Shown: positions 44,738 through 53,267 of the stretch, piece by piece | Numbering within the stretch: position 1 is the first letter of the stretch | How the letters are laid out: each line of letters starts with the position of its first letter | NCBI GenBank assembly: GCA_000432515.1 | Contig: HF996057.1 | Location: forward strand, 1 to 64,000 | Direction of reading: 5' to 3' | Length of the DNA: 64,000 nt | Source: Bacteroides sp. CAG:545 | GTDB taxonomy: Bacteria; Bacteroidota; Bacteroidia; Bacteroidales; UBA932 | Program-made: the position numbers and the translations under genes | Notes under the pieces: model-generated | What the model was told of the DNA's origin: nothing | What the model saw: only the letters and a program-made list of their open reading frames with translations | The model's database searches: none

Positions 44738-44788
44738 AATGAATGTAACAAAAATGTTTTCATCTAAAACATCATTGTTACATTCATT
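44738..44788. repeat. Long AT-rich inverted repeat between convergent genes
   Basis: Outer arms AATGAATGTAACAA (44738-44751) and TTGTTACATTCATT (44775-44788) match perfectly over 14 bases; inside, ATGTTTT (44754-44760) and AAAACAT (44766-44772) add 7 more pairs around CATCT. It sits in the 78-base gap between two convergent stops, the usual place of a two-way terminator, but its stem is AT-rich and no T run follows. Confidence 0.75.
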
Positions 44789-44793
44789 GATTA

Positions 44794-46071
44794 TTAAATA
44801 GATAGGTCTGCCTTTACAACAGTTAACAGAAAATACAATGCTGACGCGGCAAAACGCTCGATGTTCCGCTTACGGTCATTTTTGTAATTGAATTTCTTCG
44901 TTTTTGTAACTCCGGAAGTAGTGCTGACACCCACCCAGACTGTGCCGTCAGGGTTTACACCGTCACCTCCTCCAGGGCCGGCAAGACCTGTGGTGGAAAC
45001 AGCATAGTCAGAGCCGAGAAGTGTGCGTACTCCGTCAGCCATGGCAGCTGCCACCTCGCTGCTTACCACGCCATGCCTTTCAATAATCTCAGCCGGAACG
45101 CCCAGCACTTTTTCCTTTACCGGGATGGCGTATGAAGTCACGGAACCAAGATAATATTCTGAAGAGCCGGGAACCGTTGTGATCAGATGTGAGATCTCTC
45201 CGCCGGTGCAGGACTCGGCAGCACTCAATGTCTTGTGGTGCGCTTTCAGAATCTCACCCAGGGCGTGTTCAAGCGTATCATCGCAGTCGGAGTAGATAAC
45301 ATCCCCAAGAATCGCTTTCAATGCCTCAAAACGCTCGGAAATGCGGGCTTCTTCCTCATTCTTGTCTCCACCATAGATGGAGAGCCTTAATCTGACGCCT
45401 GTGAGGGGATTAGGAAGGTAAGCGAGATGCATGTCAGAAGGCAGTGAGTCTTCCCAGTCCTCGATTTTCTTTGCAAGGGCAGACTCCGCCAAGGAGTAAG
45501 TCATTATGCTTCTGTGATATATGGCAGTCAGACCGAAATGCGCATGGATATCGTTTATCACGTCAGGAAGCATATTCATTGTCTCGAACGGAACACCTGG
45601 CATCGAATACAGCACTGCCGGATGCCCATATCTCGATTCTGGGAAACGGAATACCATAATAGGAGCCGTTCCGTAGCGGTTGGGGATAACTTCACATTTG
45701 TCCGGGACGCTTGCTTGAGCCACGTTCGTATCCAGTATGTCGAGACCGCGGGAATGAAGTATGTTCCTCATTATCAATGACTGAGCCTCGTTTATGACAT
45801 AGCTCCCGCTGCCGGAAAGTTCTGCCAGTGCAGCTTTTGTGATATCATCTTTGGTAGGTCCCAGTCCGCCTGTGCATATCACCACTTCATGAGTCCTGAG
45901 TTCCTCGTCCAGTGCAGAAACGATCACGTCGTGAACATCACCTATTGATCTCATCTGTGTGACTTTCAATCCGATAGCATTAAGCGCCACAGCTATTCCG
46001 CTTGAATTCGTGTCCACAATCTGGCCGATCAGAATCTCGTCCCCGATTGTGCAGATACTTGCCTCTGTCAT
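44794..46071 (-). CDS. CinA-family protein (competence/damage-inducible, nicotinamide-nucleotide amidase)
   Basis: The N-terminal MoCF-like domain has GDEILIGQIVDTNS and CTGGLGPTKDDITKAA; the C-terminal amidase-like domain has SAAESCTGGEISHLIT and STTGLAGPGGGDGVNPDGTVWVG. The full two-domain length of 425 residues is normal. Members hydrolyse NMN or ADP-ribose-type substrates in pyridine-nucleotide repair. ATG 46071 (MTEASICTIGDEIL) is the family start. It follows pyrD by 4 bases. Confidence 0.88.
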   Translation of the reverse strand: MTEASICTIGDEILIGQIVDTNSSGIAVALNAIGLKVTQMRSIGDVHDVIVSALDEELRTHEVVICTGGLGPTKDDITKAALAELSGSGSYVINEAQSLIMRNILHSRGLDILDTNVAQASVPDKCEVIPNRYGTAPIMVFRFPESRYGHPAVLYSMPGVPFETMNMLPDVINDIHAHFGLTAIYHRSIMTYSLAESALAKKIEDWEDSLPSDMHLAYLPNPLTGVRLRLSIYGGDKNEEEARISERFEALKAILGDVIYSDCDDTLEHALGEILKAHHKTLSAAESCTGGEISHLITTVPGSSEYYLGSVTSYAIPVKEKVLGVPAEIIERHGVVSSEVAAAMADGVRTLLGSDYAVSTTGLAGPGGGDGVNPDGTVWVGVSTTSGVTKTKKFNYKNDRKRNIERFAASALYFLLTVVKADLSI

Positions 46072-46075
46072 AGCT

Positions 46076-47113
46076 TTACAAATTATTGGAATCCAATTTT
46101 TTAAGTATTCTCTCAACCAGTGCCGGCCCCTCATAGATGAAGCCGCTGTAAATCTCTACCAGTGAAGCTCCTGCATCAAGCATTTCCTGAGCCTGTTCCG
46201 GCGACATGATGCCGCCCACACCGATTACAGGCAATTTTCCGCCTGTTTTGCTCGAGATATATCTTACCATTTCGAGATTTCTTTCGTAAATCGGGGCGCC
46301 TGACATGCCTCCGTTGCCGATTTCGTCTATCTTCTCTTGTGGAATCGTAAGGCCGTCGCGCTTCCTCGTCGTATTACCTGCCACTATACCGTCAATGCCA
46401 GAAAGCATGGCATAGTCCAGAATCTCATCTATCTGAGTATGAGTCAGATCCGGAGACAATTTCAGCAAAATAGGCTTATATACGTCAAGTCCTGTCCTCA
46501 TGTTCAGGATGTTGTCCATGAAGTCGGACAGCGCTGATGTGTCCTGGAGGCTTGTAAGGCCTACTACATTAGGGCAGGAGATATTGACCACAAACATATC
46601 CACGAAGTCGTACAGAAGGGAAAAAGCCGCTTTGTAATCTTCTGCGACCTGTTCTCCCTGAGACGCCGAATTCGGTGCAATGTTACCCGCGATTATCACC
46701 TCCGGATGCTCCTTGTTAAGGTTTGCTATCGCATTGGCAATGCCCTTGTTGTTGATGCCCATACGATTGATGATTGCCCTGTCCTTGATAACCCTGAACA
46801 GTCTCGGCTTAGGATTTCCCGGCTGCGGCTTTACTGTCAATGAGCCTATTTCGACGAAACCGAAACCAAAGTCAGACAACTCGTTATAACATTCGCCGTT
46901 CTTGTCCAGACCACCTGCAAGTCCTACTGGATTCGGAAACTTGATGCCGAATACTTCCTTGGCCAATGCAGGGTGTTCCCGTTTATAGATCAGTCTGATG
47001 ATGCTGCGTACGAAAGGAATCTTTCCCAATACCTTGAGACAGTTCAATGTGAACTGATGAGCCGTCTCAGGATTGAATTTGAATAGAATCGGTCGGATGA
47101 TGGACTTGTACAT
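46076..47113 (-). CDS. pyrD: Dihydroorotate dehydrogenase, class 2 (quinone-dependent)
   Basis: The N-terminal helix region (MYKSIIRPILFKFNPETAHQ) for membrane-quinone contact distinguishes class 2. Later features are NPVGLAGGLDKNG, INRMGINNKG, VVNISCPNV (active-site strand), PILLKLSPDL, GIVAGNTT and the FMN-phosphate loop VIGVGGIMSPEQAQEMLDAGASLVEIY. It makes orotate for pyrimidines at the inner membrane. 345 residues. It is co-transcribed with cinA. Confidence 0.93.
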   Translation of the reverse strand: MYKSIIRPILFKFNPETAHQFTLNCLKVLGKIPFVRSIIRLIYKREHPALAKEVFGIKFPNPVGLAGGLDKNGECYNELSDFGFGFVEIGSLTVKPQPGNPKPRLFRVIKDRAIINRMGINNKGIANAIANLNKEHPEVIIAGNIAPNSASQGEQVAEDYKAAFSLLYDFVDMFVVNISCPNVVGLTSLQDTSALSDFMDNILNMRTGLDVYKPILLKLSPDLTHTQIDEILDYAMLSGIDGIVAGNTTRKRDGLTIPQEKIDEIGNGGMSGAPIYERNLEMVRYISSKTGGKLPVIGVGGIMSPEQAQEMLDAGASLVEIYSGFIYEGPALVERILKKLDSNNL

Positions 47114-47191
47114 ACTGGATATGAATTTTACGACTGCAAAGATACTCAGAATCTTGCCTTCTTGTCAATCCATACTGAAAAATATGTCCTT

Positions 47192-47668
47192 TTACTTTAT
47201 TTCAATGAAAGTATTGTCATCGTAAAACACTACAATTTTCGATATTTTACGCTGATTATCAATTACTTGAATAGGGCCGGCAGGGGAGTCCTGACTCTTC
47301 GTGGCTTCAATATTCGTCTCTCGCCCTGCAGATGTACGGGCAATATTGGATTCTCGCGGCGTCTGGACAGGCATTTCCTGTACAACAGGCTGTGAAAACA
47401 AATCAGGAGCAGGATTCGCTTCCTGAGTCGGGGCAGCTTGTGGCTTCTCGACCATCATGGTCTTGTACATCTTGCCTTTGCCGTTCATTAGCCATTCAAT
47501 GTTAAGGTTAGGGTAGTGCTCCATCATACTGTTCAGAAAATCCCAGCCGGGTTTGTTCCTTCCTGCCAATATATGGGACACACTTGCTCTTGCCACATTG
47601 ATGGTGTCGGCAAACTGAGACTGGGAGATGTTCTCCGCAGCAAGAAATTGTTCTAATCTGCTGTTCAT
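47192..47668 (-). CDS. XRE-type helix-turn-helix regulator
   Basis: The first 65 residues form a phage-repressor-like HTH (RLEQFLAAENISQSQFADTI, VARASVSHILAGRNKPGWDFL, then NLNIEWLMNGKGKMY), a start shared by many Bacteroidales regulators. Residues 70-135 are Pro/Gln/Ala-rich and likely flexible, and the last 25 residues (ISKIVVFYDDNTFIEI) form a conserved C-terminal strand pair. ATG 47668 is preferred. The AT-rich upstream region with repeated TTTACA/TGTAAA suggests it controls its own gene. Targets elsewhere are unknown. Confidence 0.8.
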   Translation of the reverse strand: MNSRLEQFLAAENISQSQFADTINVARASVSHILAGRNKPGWDFLNSMMEHYPNLNIEWLMNGKGKMYKTMMVEKPQAAPTQEANPAPDLFSQPVVQEMPVQTPRESNIARTSAGRETNIEATKSQDSPAGPIQVIDNQRKISKIVVFYDDNTFIEIK

Positions 47669-48256
47669 ATTTCTAAACGTTGTGGTTACAAAAGTAATAC
47701 GAATAAATGTAAAAAACAAGTGTTTACATTTGGTTATCTTGTACACAGGTGTAAATTGTAAACAGATACACAATAAAGATAGACTAAAAACAACTTGATA
47801 TAATAAAACGTAAATACTTAGGTTTCAGCGGATAAACATTTAAATATAATTCCCACACCTCTATTTTACGCCACTCAGAGCAGGAATTTACACTAAATAA
47901 GTAAATCAATAGTTAAAGTATCGTAATATAAAACTCAGAATATCAATAATATAGCATCCTTAAAAATACGTTATAAAAAACACTTATATTACATTGGTTA
48001 AAATTTACAAATACAAACACATTATATTGTTAACTTATGTTAAATTTACAACAATTAACAGAAGCGACAATGATGTAACGGGGTTAAGGTTAATTTTGTA
48101 AACAGGGCGAATACACAAATGGTAAACTCCGTGACATTCTCAAATTCACAGAATTTTCAAAAGTTCTTCCGATATTCTTAATCTATGCGTAATTTTGCAG
48201 CCGCAAACGATGAAAGACATAATGTCTGCAATCGTACATAAGAAAATACATTGAAT
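47669..48256. promoter_or_regulatory. AT-rich intergenic region with repeated TTTACA/TGTAAA half-sites
   Basis: No gene is supported in these 588 bases. TGTAAA or TTTACA occurs at 47708, 47723, 47750, 47757, 47887, 48004, 48045 and 48097. The pair GTTTACA at 47722 and TGTAAAC at 47757 forms an inverted repeat just upstream of the XRE gene start, a good operator candidate. TAATTTTG at 48190-48197 is the likely queA -7 box. Confidence 0.5.
48190..48197 (+). promoter_or_regulatory. -7 box (TAATTTTG) for queA
   Basis: TAATTTTG fits TAnnTTTG; the leader of about 54 bases includes a short AGACAT/ATGTCT hairpin at about 48214-48226. No preQ1 riboswitch pattern is evident. Confidence 0.5.
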
Positions 48257-49468
48257 ATGATACCTGAACTGAGAATAGAAGATTATAACTACCCGCTGCC
48301 AGATGAAAGGATCGCAAAATATCCCCTGTCAGAGCGTGATTCTTCCAAATTATTGAGATACGAGAACGGAAAAGTCTCCGAATATGTATTCCGTGACATT
48401 CCCGGTCTGCTTCCTGACAATGCCATAATGGTATTCAACGACACTAAAGTCGTTCCTGCTCGTCTGCATTTTGTACGACCTACTGGTGCCAGAATCGAGA
48501 TTTTCTGCTTGCAGCCTGTAAAACCTGAGGAATACAACCTGTCATTTGCCGCAACTGAATCCTGCACTTGGAAATGCGTAATCGGCAATGCCAAGAAATG
48601 GAAAGGAGATGTACTTTCGCTCTATAACCCGCAGGAAGATGAGGCAGTTACGGCATTGAACATGCGTGCTGAACTGGTCTCAAGAGAAGGTGAAACCGGC
48701 ATTGTACGCTTCAGCTGGGACGGCGGCCATCCGTTCTCACGTGTTCTTGAGATCTGCGGAACAATCCCTATTCCACCATATCTGAACCGGGAAAGCGAGG
48801 CTTTGGACGTGGAACGTTATCAGACGCTTTATGCTAAGATAAGAGGCTCTGTAGCAGCTCCTACGGCAGGTCTTCATTTTACGGAGAAAGTCCTTGAGGA
48901 GATCAAGGCCAGAGGCATTGACATGGAAACCGTGTGTCTGCACGTAGGTGCCGGTACATTCCTCCCAGTAAAGGATTCGGAAGTTTCCAAACATTCAATG
49001 CATCGTGAGCCGTTTGTCGTGTCCCTGGACTTCCTGAAGGACATTCTGGAATCCGGAAAAAAGATAATCGCTGTCGGAACCACTTCTGTAAGGACGCTTG
49101 AATCCCTGTACTATGTGGGCGTGAGCTGTATTGAAAAAGGTCATCCGGAGGATGTGGAGCAGTGGGCTCCTTACACACGTGAGTATGAACCGACCACCCG
49201 GGAAGCCATTGCGGCGCTTGTCAAATACTTGGAAGACAATTCATTGACAGAACTCAAGGTCGGGACGCGCATCATCATTGTCCCAGGATTCAAATTCCGT
49301 CTTGTGGATGTTCTGGTGACGAATTTCCATCAGCCTGAGAGTACATTGATCCTGCTTGTGTCCGCTTTCGTGGGTGGAGACTGGCGTACAATTTACGATT
49401 ACGCGCTGTCCCATGATTTCCGCTTCCTGAGCTATGGGGACAGTTCGCTGCTGTTCAGAAACTGTTAA
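48257..49468 (+). CDS. queA: S-adenosylmethionine:tRNA ribosyltransferase-isomerase
   Basis: The 403-residue protein has the QueA order: YPLPDERIAKYPLSERDSSKLL, FNDTKVVPARL, ICGTIPIPPYLNR, YQTLYAKIRGSVAAPTAGLHFT, HVGAGTFLPVK, VGTTSVRTLE and the C-terminal VTNFHQPESTLILLVSAF. It adds the ribosyl part of SAM to preQ1 at tRNA position 34 in queuosine synthesis. ATG 48257 (MIPELRIEDYNY) is used; a TTG two codons earlier is possible. A central insert of about 60 residues (about 75-140) is typical of Bacteroidetes forms. Confidence 0.93.
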   Translation: MIPELRIEDYNYPLPDERIAKYPLSERDSSKLLRYENGKVSEYVFRDIPGLLPDNAIMVFNDTKVVPARLHFVRPTGARIEIFCLQPVKPEEYNLSFAATESCTWKCVIGNAKKWKGDVLSLYNPQEDEAVTALNMRAELVSREGETGIVRFSWDGGHPFSRVLEICGTIPIPPYLNRESEALDVERYQTLYAKIRGSVAAPTAGLHFTEKVLEEIKARGIDMETVCLHVGAGTFLPVKDSEVSKHSMHREPFVVSLDFLKDILESGKKIIAVGTTSVRTLESLYYVGVSCIEKGHPEDVEQWAPYTREYEPTTREAIAALVKYLEDNSLTELKVGTRIIIVPGFKFRLVDVLVTNFHQPESTLILLVSAFVGGDWRTIYDYALSHDFRFLSYGDSSLLFRNC

Positions 49469-49479
49469 TGCCCAGTGGT

Positions 49480-51003
49480 TTATAATGCTGAAATGTTCAG
49501 ACTTAGTTCTTTGATGCCCATGCTGCACAGTGTGGGCATAAATTTTTTGTCTGAGGCCATTTCTCCGCACACGGCTGCTTCAATCCCGGCTTCTTCAGCA
49601 GCTTTAGAGACAATGCTGATGGCGGACAATACAGCCGGATCGTCATATCTATATAGGTAGGACACTGCGCTGTTTCCCCTGTCAGATGCCATAATGTACT
49701 GCGTCAAATCATTGGTGCCGATGCTGAAGAATCCCGCCCTGGATGCGAATTCTTTGGCCATAAGCACTGCTGCCGGCGTTTCTACCATCATACCGGCCTG
49801 AATGTCCGCATTGAACTTGATTTTCTCTGTTGCGAGTTCCTTTTTACAATCATCCAGTATCGAAATGGCCCCGTCCCATTCTTCTAACGTGCTGAGCATC
49901 GGGAACATGACGCGGACATTACCGTAGGCGGATGCCCGTAGGATGGCTCTCAGCTGAGTTTTGAAAATCTCTGGTTTTTGCAGGCACAGCCTTATAGCAC
50001 GCAGCCCGAGAAACGGATTGTCCTCATGGTCCATATGAAAGTACGGCAGGTGTTTGTCTCCGCCGATATCCAATGTCCTTATAGTCAATGTCTTGCCTGC
50101 ACAGATTTCAGCCGCCTCGCGGTATGCGTCGAACTGTGTCTGCTCATCCGGAAATCCGTCTTTGCTTTCCATGAACAGGAATTCACTGCGGAACAGGCCA
50201 ATGCCCTCTGCACCTTTTCCAATGGCATTGCGTACATCTTCAATACTGCCTGCATTGGCATAGACCTTGACTCCTGGATATTCTCTATTTATCTGGCTTA
50301 CAGTGCTTTCTGCCGTCAGTTTTGCCTCCATCCTCGTCTGGAATGCAGTCTCTGCAGCATCGTCAGGCGAGATGATTACATGACTGTTTTCAGCATCGAT
50401 GATAGTGCGTTCTCCGTCAGAAATTTCTGTCGTGCAGCTGCATACGCCTGTCAGGACTGGAATCCCTTTGGTTTGGGCGATAATGCAGACGTGGCTTGTG
50501 GTGCTGCCTTTTTCCGACACCATTCCCGTTATACGGGATAAGTCCAGGGCTTCCAAATCTGAAGGGTAGAATTCTTCTGCTACTAAGATTATATGTTCAT
50601 AATCAGGAAGTTGCAGCATCCTATCCGTTTCTCCTGCAAGTATCCGTTTAAGTCTTGCGACAACATCCTTGACATCATCTTTTCTCGCCTGCAGGTATTC
50701 GTCATCCAGTTCGTCGAACATTGCGCAGATATCTCCGCAGGCCTTGTCTGTCGCCTCCATGACGGATAATCCTGCGCTTATGGCAGCGTCAATGGCTTCC
50801 CGCAGCATCGGATCTTCTGCAATTTCCGCATGTGCTTCGAAGATGCTGTCTTTTTCAGCGAGATGCCGAAGTTCTTCCGAAAGCCTTGTAAAGCTCTCGT
50901 CGATATCCATTGTTTCAGTGCTCTCGAGTTTGCTTCTATGCAGAATGAATGCATTCCCTGCACATAATCCTCTGGATTTTGCCGGTGATGTAAGGATTTT
51001 CAT
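49480..51003 (-). CDS. ptsI: PTS enzyme I (phosphoenolpyruvate-protein phosphotransferase)
   Basis: The 507-residue protein has the EI layout: an N-terminal HPr-binding helical part, the phosphohistidine segment EKGSTTSHVCIIAQ, a GIGLFRSEFLFM step, RTLDIGGDKHLPYF, NPFLGLRAIRLCL, the PEP-site GMMVETPAA with FFSIGTNDLTQYIMASDR and the catalytic cysteine in AAVCGEMASD. It is some 60 residues shorter than the enterobacterial enzyme, mostly by loop loss. It starts 1 base after the HPr stop. It moves phosphate from PEP to HPr. Confidence 0.93.
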   Translation of the reverse strand: MKILTSPAKSRGLCAGNAFILHRSKLESTETMDIDESFTRLSEELRHLAEKDSIFEAHAEIAEDPMLREAIDAAISAGLSVMEATDKACGDICAMFDELDDEYLQARKDDVKDVVARLKRILAGETDRMLQLPDYEHIILVAEEFYPSDLEALDLSRITGMVSEKGSTTSHVCIIAQTKGIPVLTGVCSCTTEISDGERTIIDAENSHVIISPDDAAETAFQTRMEAKLTAESTVSQINREYPGVKVYANAGSIEDVRNAIGKGAEGIGLFRSEFLFMESKDGFPDEQTQFDAYREAAEICAGKTLTIRTLDIGGDKHLPYFHMDHEDNPFLGLRAIRLCLQKPEIFKTQLRAILRASAYGNVRVMFPMLSTLEEWDGAISILDDCKKELATEKIKFNADIQAGMMVETPAAVLMAKEFASRAGFFSIGTNDLTQYIMASDRGNSAVSYLYRYDDPAVLSAISIVSKAAEEAGIEAAVCGEMASDKKFMPTLCSMGIKELSLNISAL

Positions 51004-51004
51004 G

Positions 51005-51265
51005 TTACTTGAGTTCCTGTACGAATGTTGCGATGCGTTCTGCCACAGCAGTTTCATTGTCGCCCTCAGTAATGATCTCCAGTTCCGTTCCTTTTTTGAG
51101 GCCGAGAGTAAGAAGCGAAATCATACTCGTTCCCGAGGTGGATTTTCCATTGGCCTTCAATGTTACTTTTGTCGGAGCGGACTCCTTGATGAGTTTGATG
51201 AGTTCAGTTGCAGGACGTGCATGGATGCCGTTCTCCGCAGTTACAGTTACTTTTACGCTATTCAT
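51005..51265 (-). CDS. ptsH: PTS phosphocarrier protein HPr
   Basis: The 86-residue protein has the active-site NGIHARPAT with His15 and Arg17, and the regulatory region TSMISLLTLGLKKG in which Ser47 aligns with Ser46 of Gram-positive HPr. A kinase for that serine is not in the window. Its start overlaps the EII stop by 8 bases and its stop is 1 base before enzyme I, so the three are coupled. Confidence 0.92.
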   Translation of the reverse strand: MNSVKVTVTAENGIHARPATELIKLIKESAPTKVTLKANGKSTSGTSMISLLTLGLKKGTELEIITEGDNETAVAERIATFVQELK

Positions 51266-53051
51266 TGTTGTTCAATATGTTATAAATTATATTCGGATCT
51301 TCTGCAGACATCAGGGTCTTAAGTTTGTCCTCGTCTTCAAATGTCTCGCCTAGCGATGCCAAAATCTCTATATGTTCATCGCCTTTGCCTGCAATTCCTG
51401 CGATCAGATATGCTTTCTCATCCCCGAAATCCACTCCTTCAGGATATTGAAGAATGACGATTCCTGAACGGATGATGTCCTTTTTGGCCTCATCCGTGCC
51501 GTGAGGAATGGCAATTCCCATGCCCATATAGGTCGTGGACTCATTTTCGCGTTTCAGCATTGCCTCTGCATATCCTTTCTGGACATATCCTTTCTGCTCG
51601 AGAAGATGCCCGGCGCGAAGTATTGCGTCATCTTTGCTTTCGGTCTTGAGCCCGGTAAGGATGTTGTCTTTGGCAAGCACTTCATGGTTGCAGCCTTTAA
51701 GCGATTCCAGAAGCCTGTCCAGTGCCGGATCATCCATGAAGTTCTCAATTCCTATTACGACTGTCTTTTTTCCGCCTTCTGCACTGTTCTTTTCCACTTT
51801 TTCCAATGCCCTGTCTTTCAAATGGTTCTGACAGACCACAATGTCGGTATCCGCAGGAATACCTTCGATGGCGCAGTTGCTGATATCCGCGTCAATGTTT
51901 TCGTACGCGGCTCTTTTACGGAACCTTGTAGCCCCGAGAGCGCTTGAGCCCATACCAGCGTCGCAGGCGAACTTTATGCGCTGTCTTGTGCCGGATTTGG
52001 ATATGTTTACATCTGCATTGACCTGATTGTCAGAGGCATTGGCCTTGCGTCCCTTTATGAGTGGGAGCGAGACGGCGAACGAGACTCCGGCGGCAATCAG
52101 AACTCCGGCCAATACGATGAGTGTCTGGCCTTTAGGCGCCATCGCCAGCACGGAAATTATGCTTCCGGGGGATGCCGGTGCTACCAGTCCGCCGCCGAAT
52201 ATGCTGAAAAACAGGAGGCTCGCGGAACTGCCGGCAATCATTGATATGAGCAGCAGAGGGTTTGCGAGTACATATGGGAAATAGATTTCGTGGATTCCTC
52301 CGAAGAAATGTATGATGGCCGCTCCTGGTGCCGATGTCTTGGAACTGCCTTTGCCGACAGCCCAGTACGCAAGCAGCATACCCAGTCCCGCACCGGGATT
52401 TGCTTCGATCAGGAACATCACCGATTGGCCGATTTCGTGTACCTGTTCGATTCCGATGGGTGAGAAAATCCCGTGATTTATGGCATTGTTCAGAAACAGG
52501 ATCTTGGCCGGCTCTACCACTAACGATATCAGCGGCAGCATTTTATGTGCGATCAATGCTTCTGCGGCGCGGCTGACCAGTCCTGTGAGGGAACTTATCG
52601 CATTGCCCACTACTAGGAAGCCGGCGATGGCGAGAAGCATACCGATAATGCCGACCGAAAAGTTGTTCACCAGCATCTCGAAGCCGCTCCTGACGCGTCC
52701 TTTGGTCAGCTTGTCGAACTCCTTTATGGCCAAACCGCCAGCCGGCCCCATAATCATCGCGCCTATGAACATCGGAATGTCGCTGCCCGCGATTACGCCG
52801 ATTGTCGCTATCGCCCCGGTTACTCCGCCTCTGTCGCCAGCGATGTTCTTGCCCGCCGTATAGGCGATAAGAATCGGAAGGAGATAGGTCAATGCAGGTG
52901 AAACTAGCTTTGCCAGGTTGTCGTTGGGCAGCCATCCGTCAGGGATAAAGAGGGCTGTGATGAGTCCCCATGCTATGAAGGCTCCTATGTTGGGCATTAC
53001 CATGGCGCTCATCGAGCGTCCGATACGCATGATAGTGTTCTTGAATTTCAT
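51258..53051 (-). CDS. PTS EIICBA transporter, mannitol/fructose superfamily
   Basis: The 597-residue fused permease has an IIC domain with about eight membrane helices (about 1-335; AYTAGKNIAGDRGGVTGA, the substrate motif NNAINHGIFSPIG and IHFFGGIHEIYFPYVLANP), a IIB domain with phosphocysteine in FACDAGMGSSALG (about 365-460) and a IIA domain with phosphohistidine in GIAIPHGTDEAKKD. This is the MtlA design. No mannitol-1-phosphate dehydrogenase or regulator is adjacent, so sugar specificity is open. ATG 53051 is preferred over ATG 53075 because the -7 box puts the RNA start at about 53079. Confidence 0.88.
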   Translation of the reverse strand: MKFKNTIMRIGRSMSAMVMPNIGAFIAWGLITALFIPDGWLPNDNLAKLVSPALTYLLPILIAYTAGKNIAGDRGGVTGAIATIGVIAGSDIPMFIGAMIMGPAGGLAIKEFDKLTKGRVRSGFEMLVNNFSVGIIGMLLAIAGFLVVGNAISSLTGLVSRAAEALIAHKMLPLISLVVEPAKILFLNNAINHGIFSPIGIEQVHEIGQSVMFLIEANPGAGLGMLLAYWAVGKGSSKTSAPGAAIIHFFGGIHEIYFPYVLANPLLLISMIAGSSASLLFFSIFGGGLVAPASPGSIISVLAMAPKGQTLIVLAGVLIAAGVSFAVSLPLIKGRKANASDNQVNADVNISKSGTRQRIKFACDAGMGSSALGATRFRKRAAYENIDADISNCAIEGIPADTDIVVCQNHLKDRALEKVEKNSAEGGKKTVVIGIENFMDDPALDRLLESLKGCNHEVLAKDNILTGLKTESKDDAILRAGHLLEQKGYVQKGYAEAMLKRENESTTYMGMGIAIPHGTDEAKKDIIRSGIVILQYPEGVDFGDEKAYLIAGIAGKGDEHIEILASLGETFEDEDKLKTLMSAEDPNIIYNILNNNE

Positions 53052-53084
53052 TGGTCCAGTGCTATGCAGTTGCATTATTTCTTA

Positions 53085-53092
53085 CAAATATA
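53085..53092 (-). promoter_or_regulatory. -7 box (TATATTTG on the minus strand) for the PTS operon
   Basis: Read leftward, TATATTTG fits TAnnTTTG. The predicted start near 53079 decides for ATG 53051 as start of the transporter, with a leader of about 28 bases. Confidence 0.5.
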
Positions 53093-53167
53093 AAACAATT
53101 CTGCCGACAAAATCACCTATTTGAAATCCATAATATTATTTTTGGAGCAGCCTTTGGAATAGAACTT

Positions 53168-53199
53168 TTTGCATATTCACGTGGTTTTTATTAGTTTTG
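53168..53199 (+). promoter_or_regulatory. Bacteroidetes promoter of the acyltransferase gene
   Basis: TTTG (53168-53171), 20 bases, then TAGTTTTG (53192-53199) fits the consensus; RNA should start near 53205. Confidence 0.55.
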
Positions 53200-53267
53200 T
53201 CCCTTGATACTGCATTTTGTGGAGATATCCGCGAATGTATGATATCCTAAACCAATTTTTTAAGATT

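Noticed and set aside
48190..48256. preQ1 riboswitch before queA
   Set aside because: The leader is too short of the needed pseudoknot pattern and has only a small hairpin.
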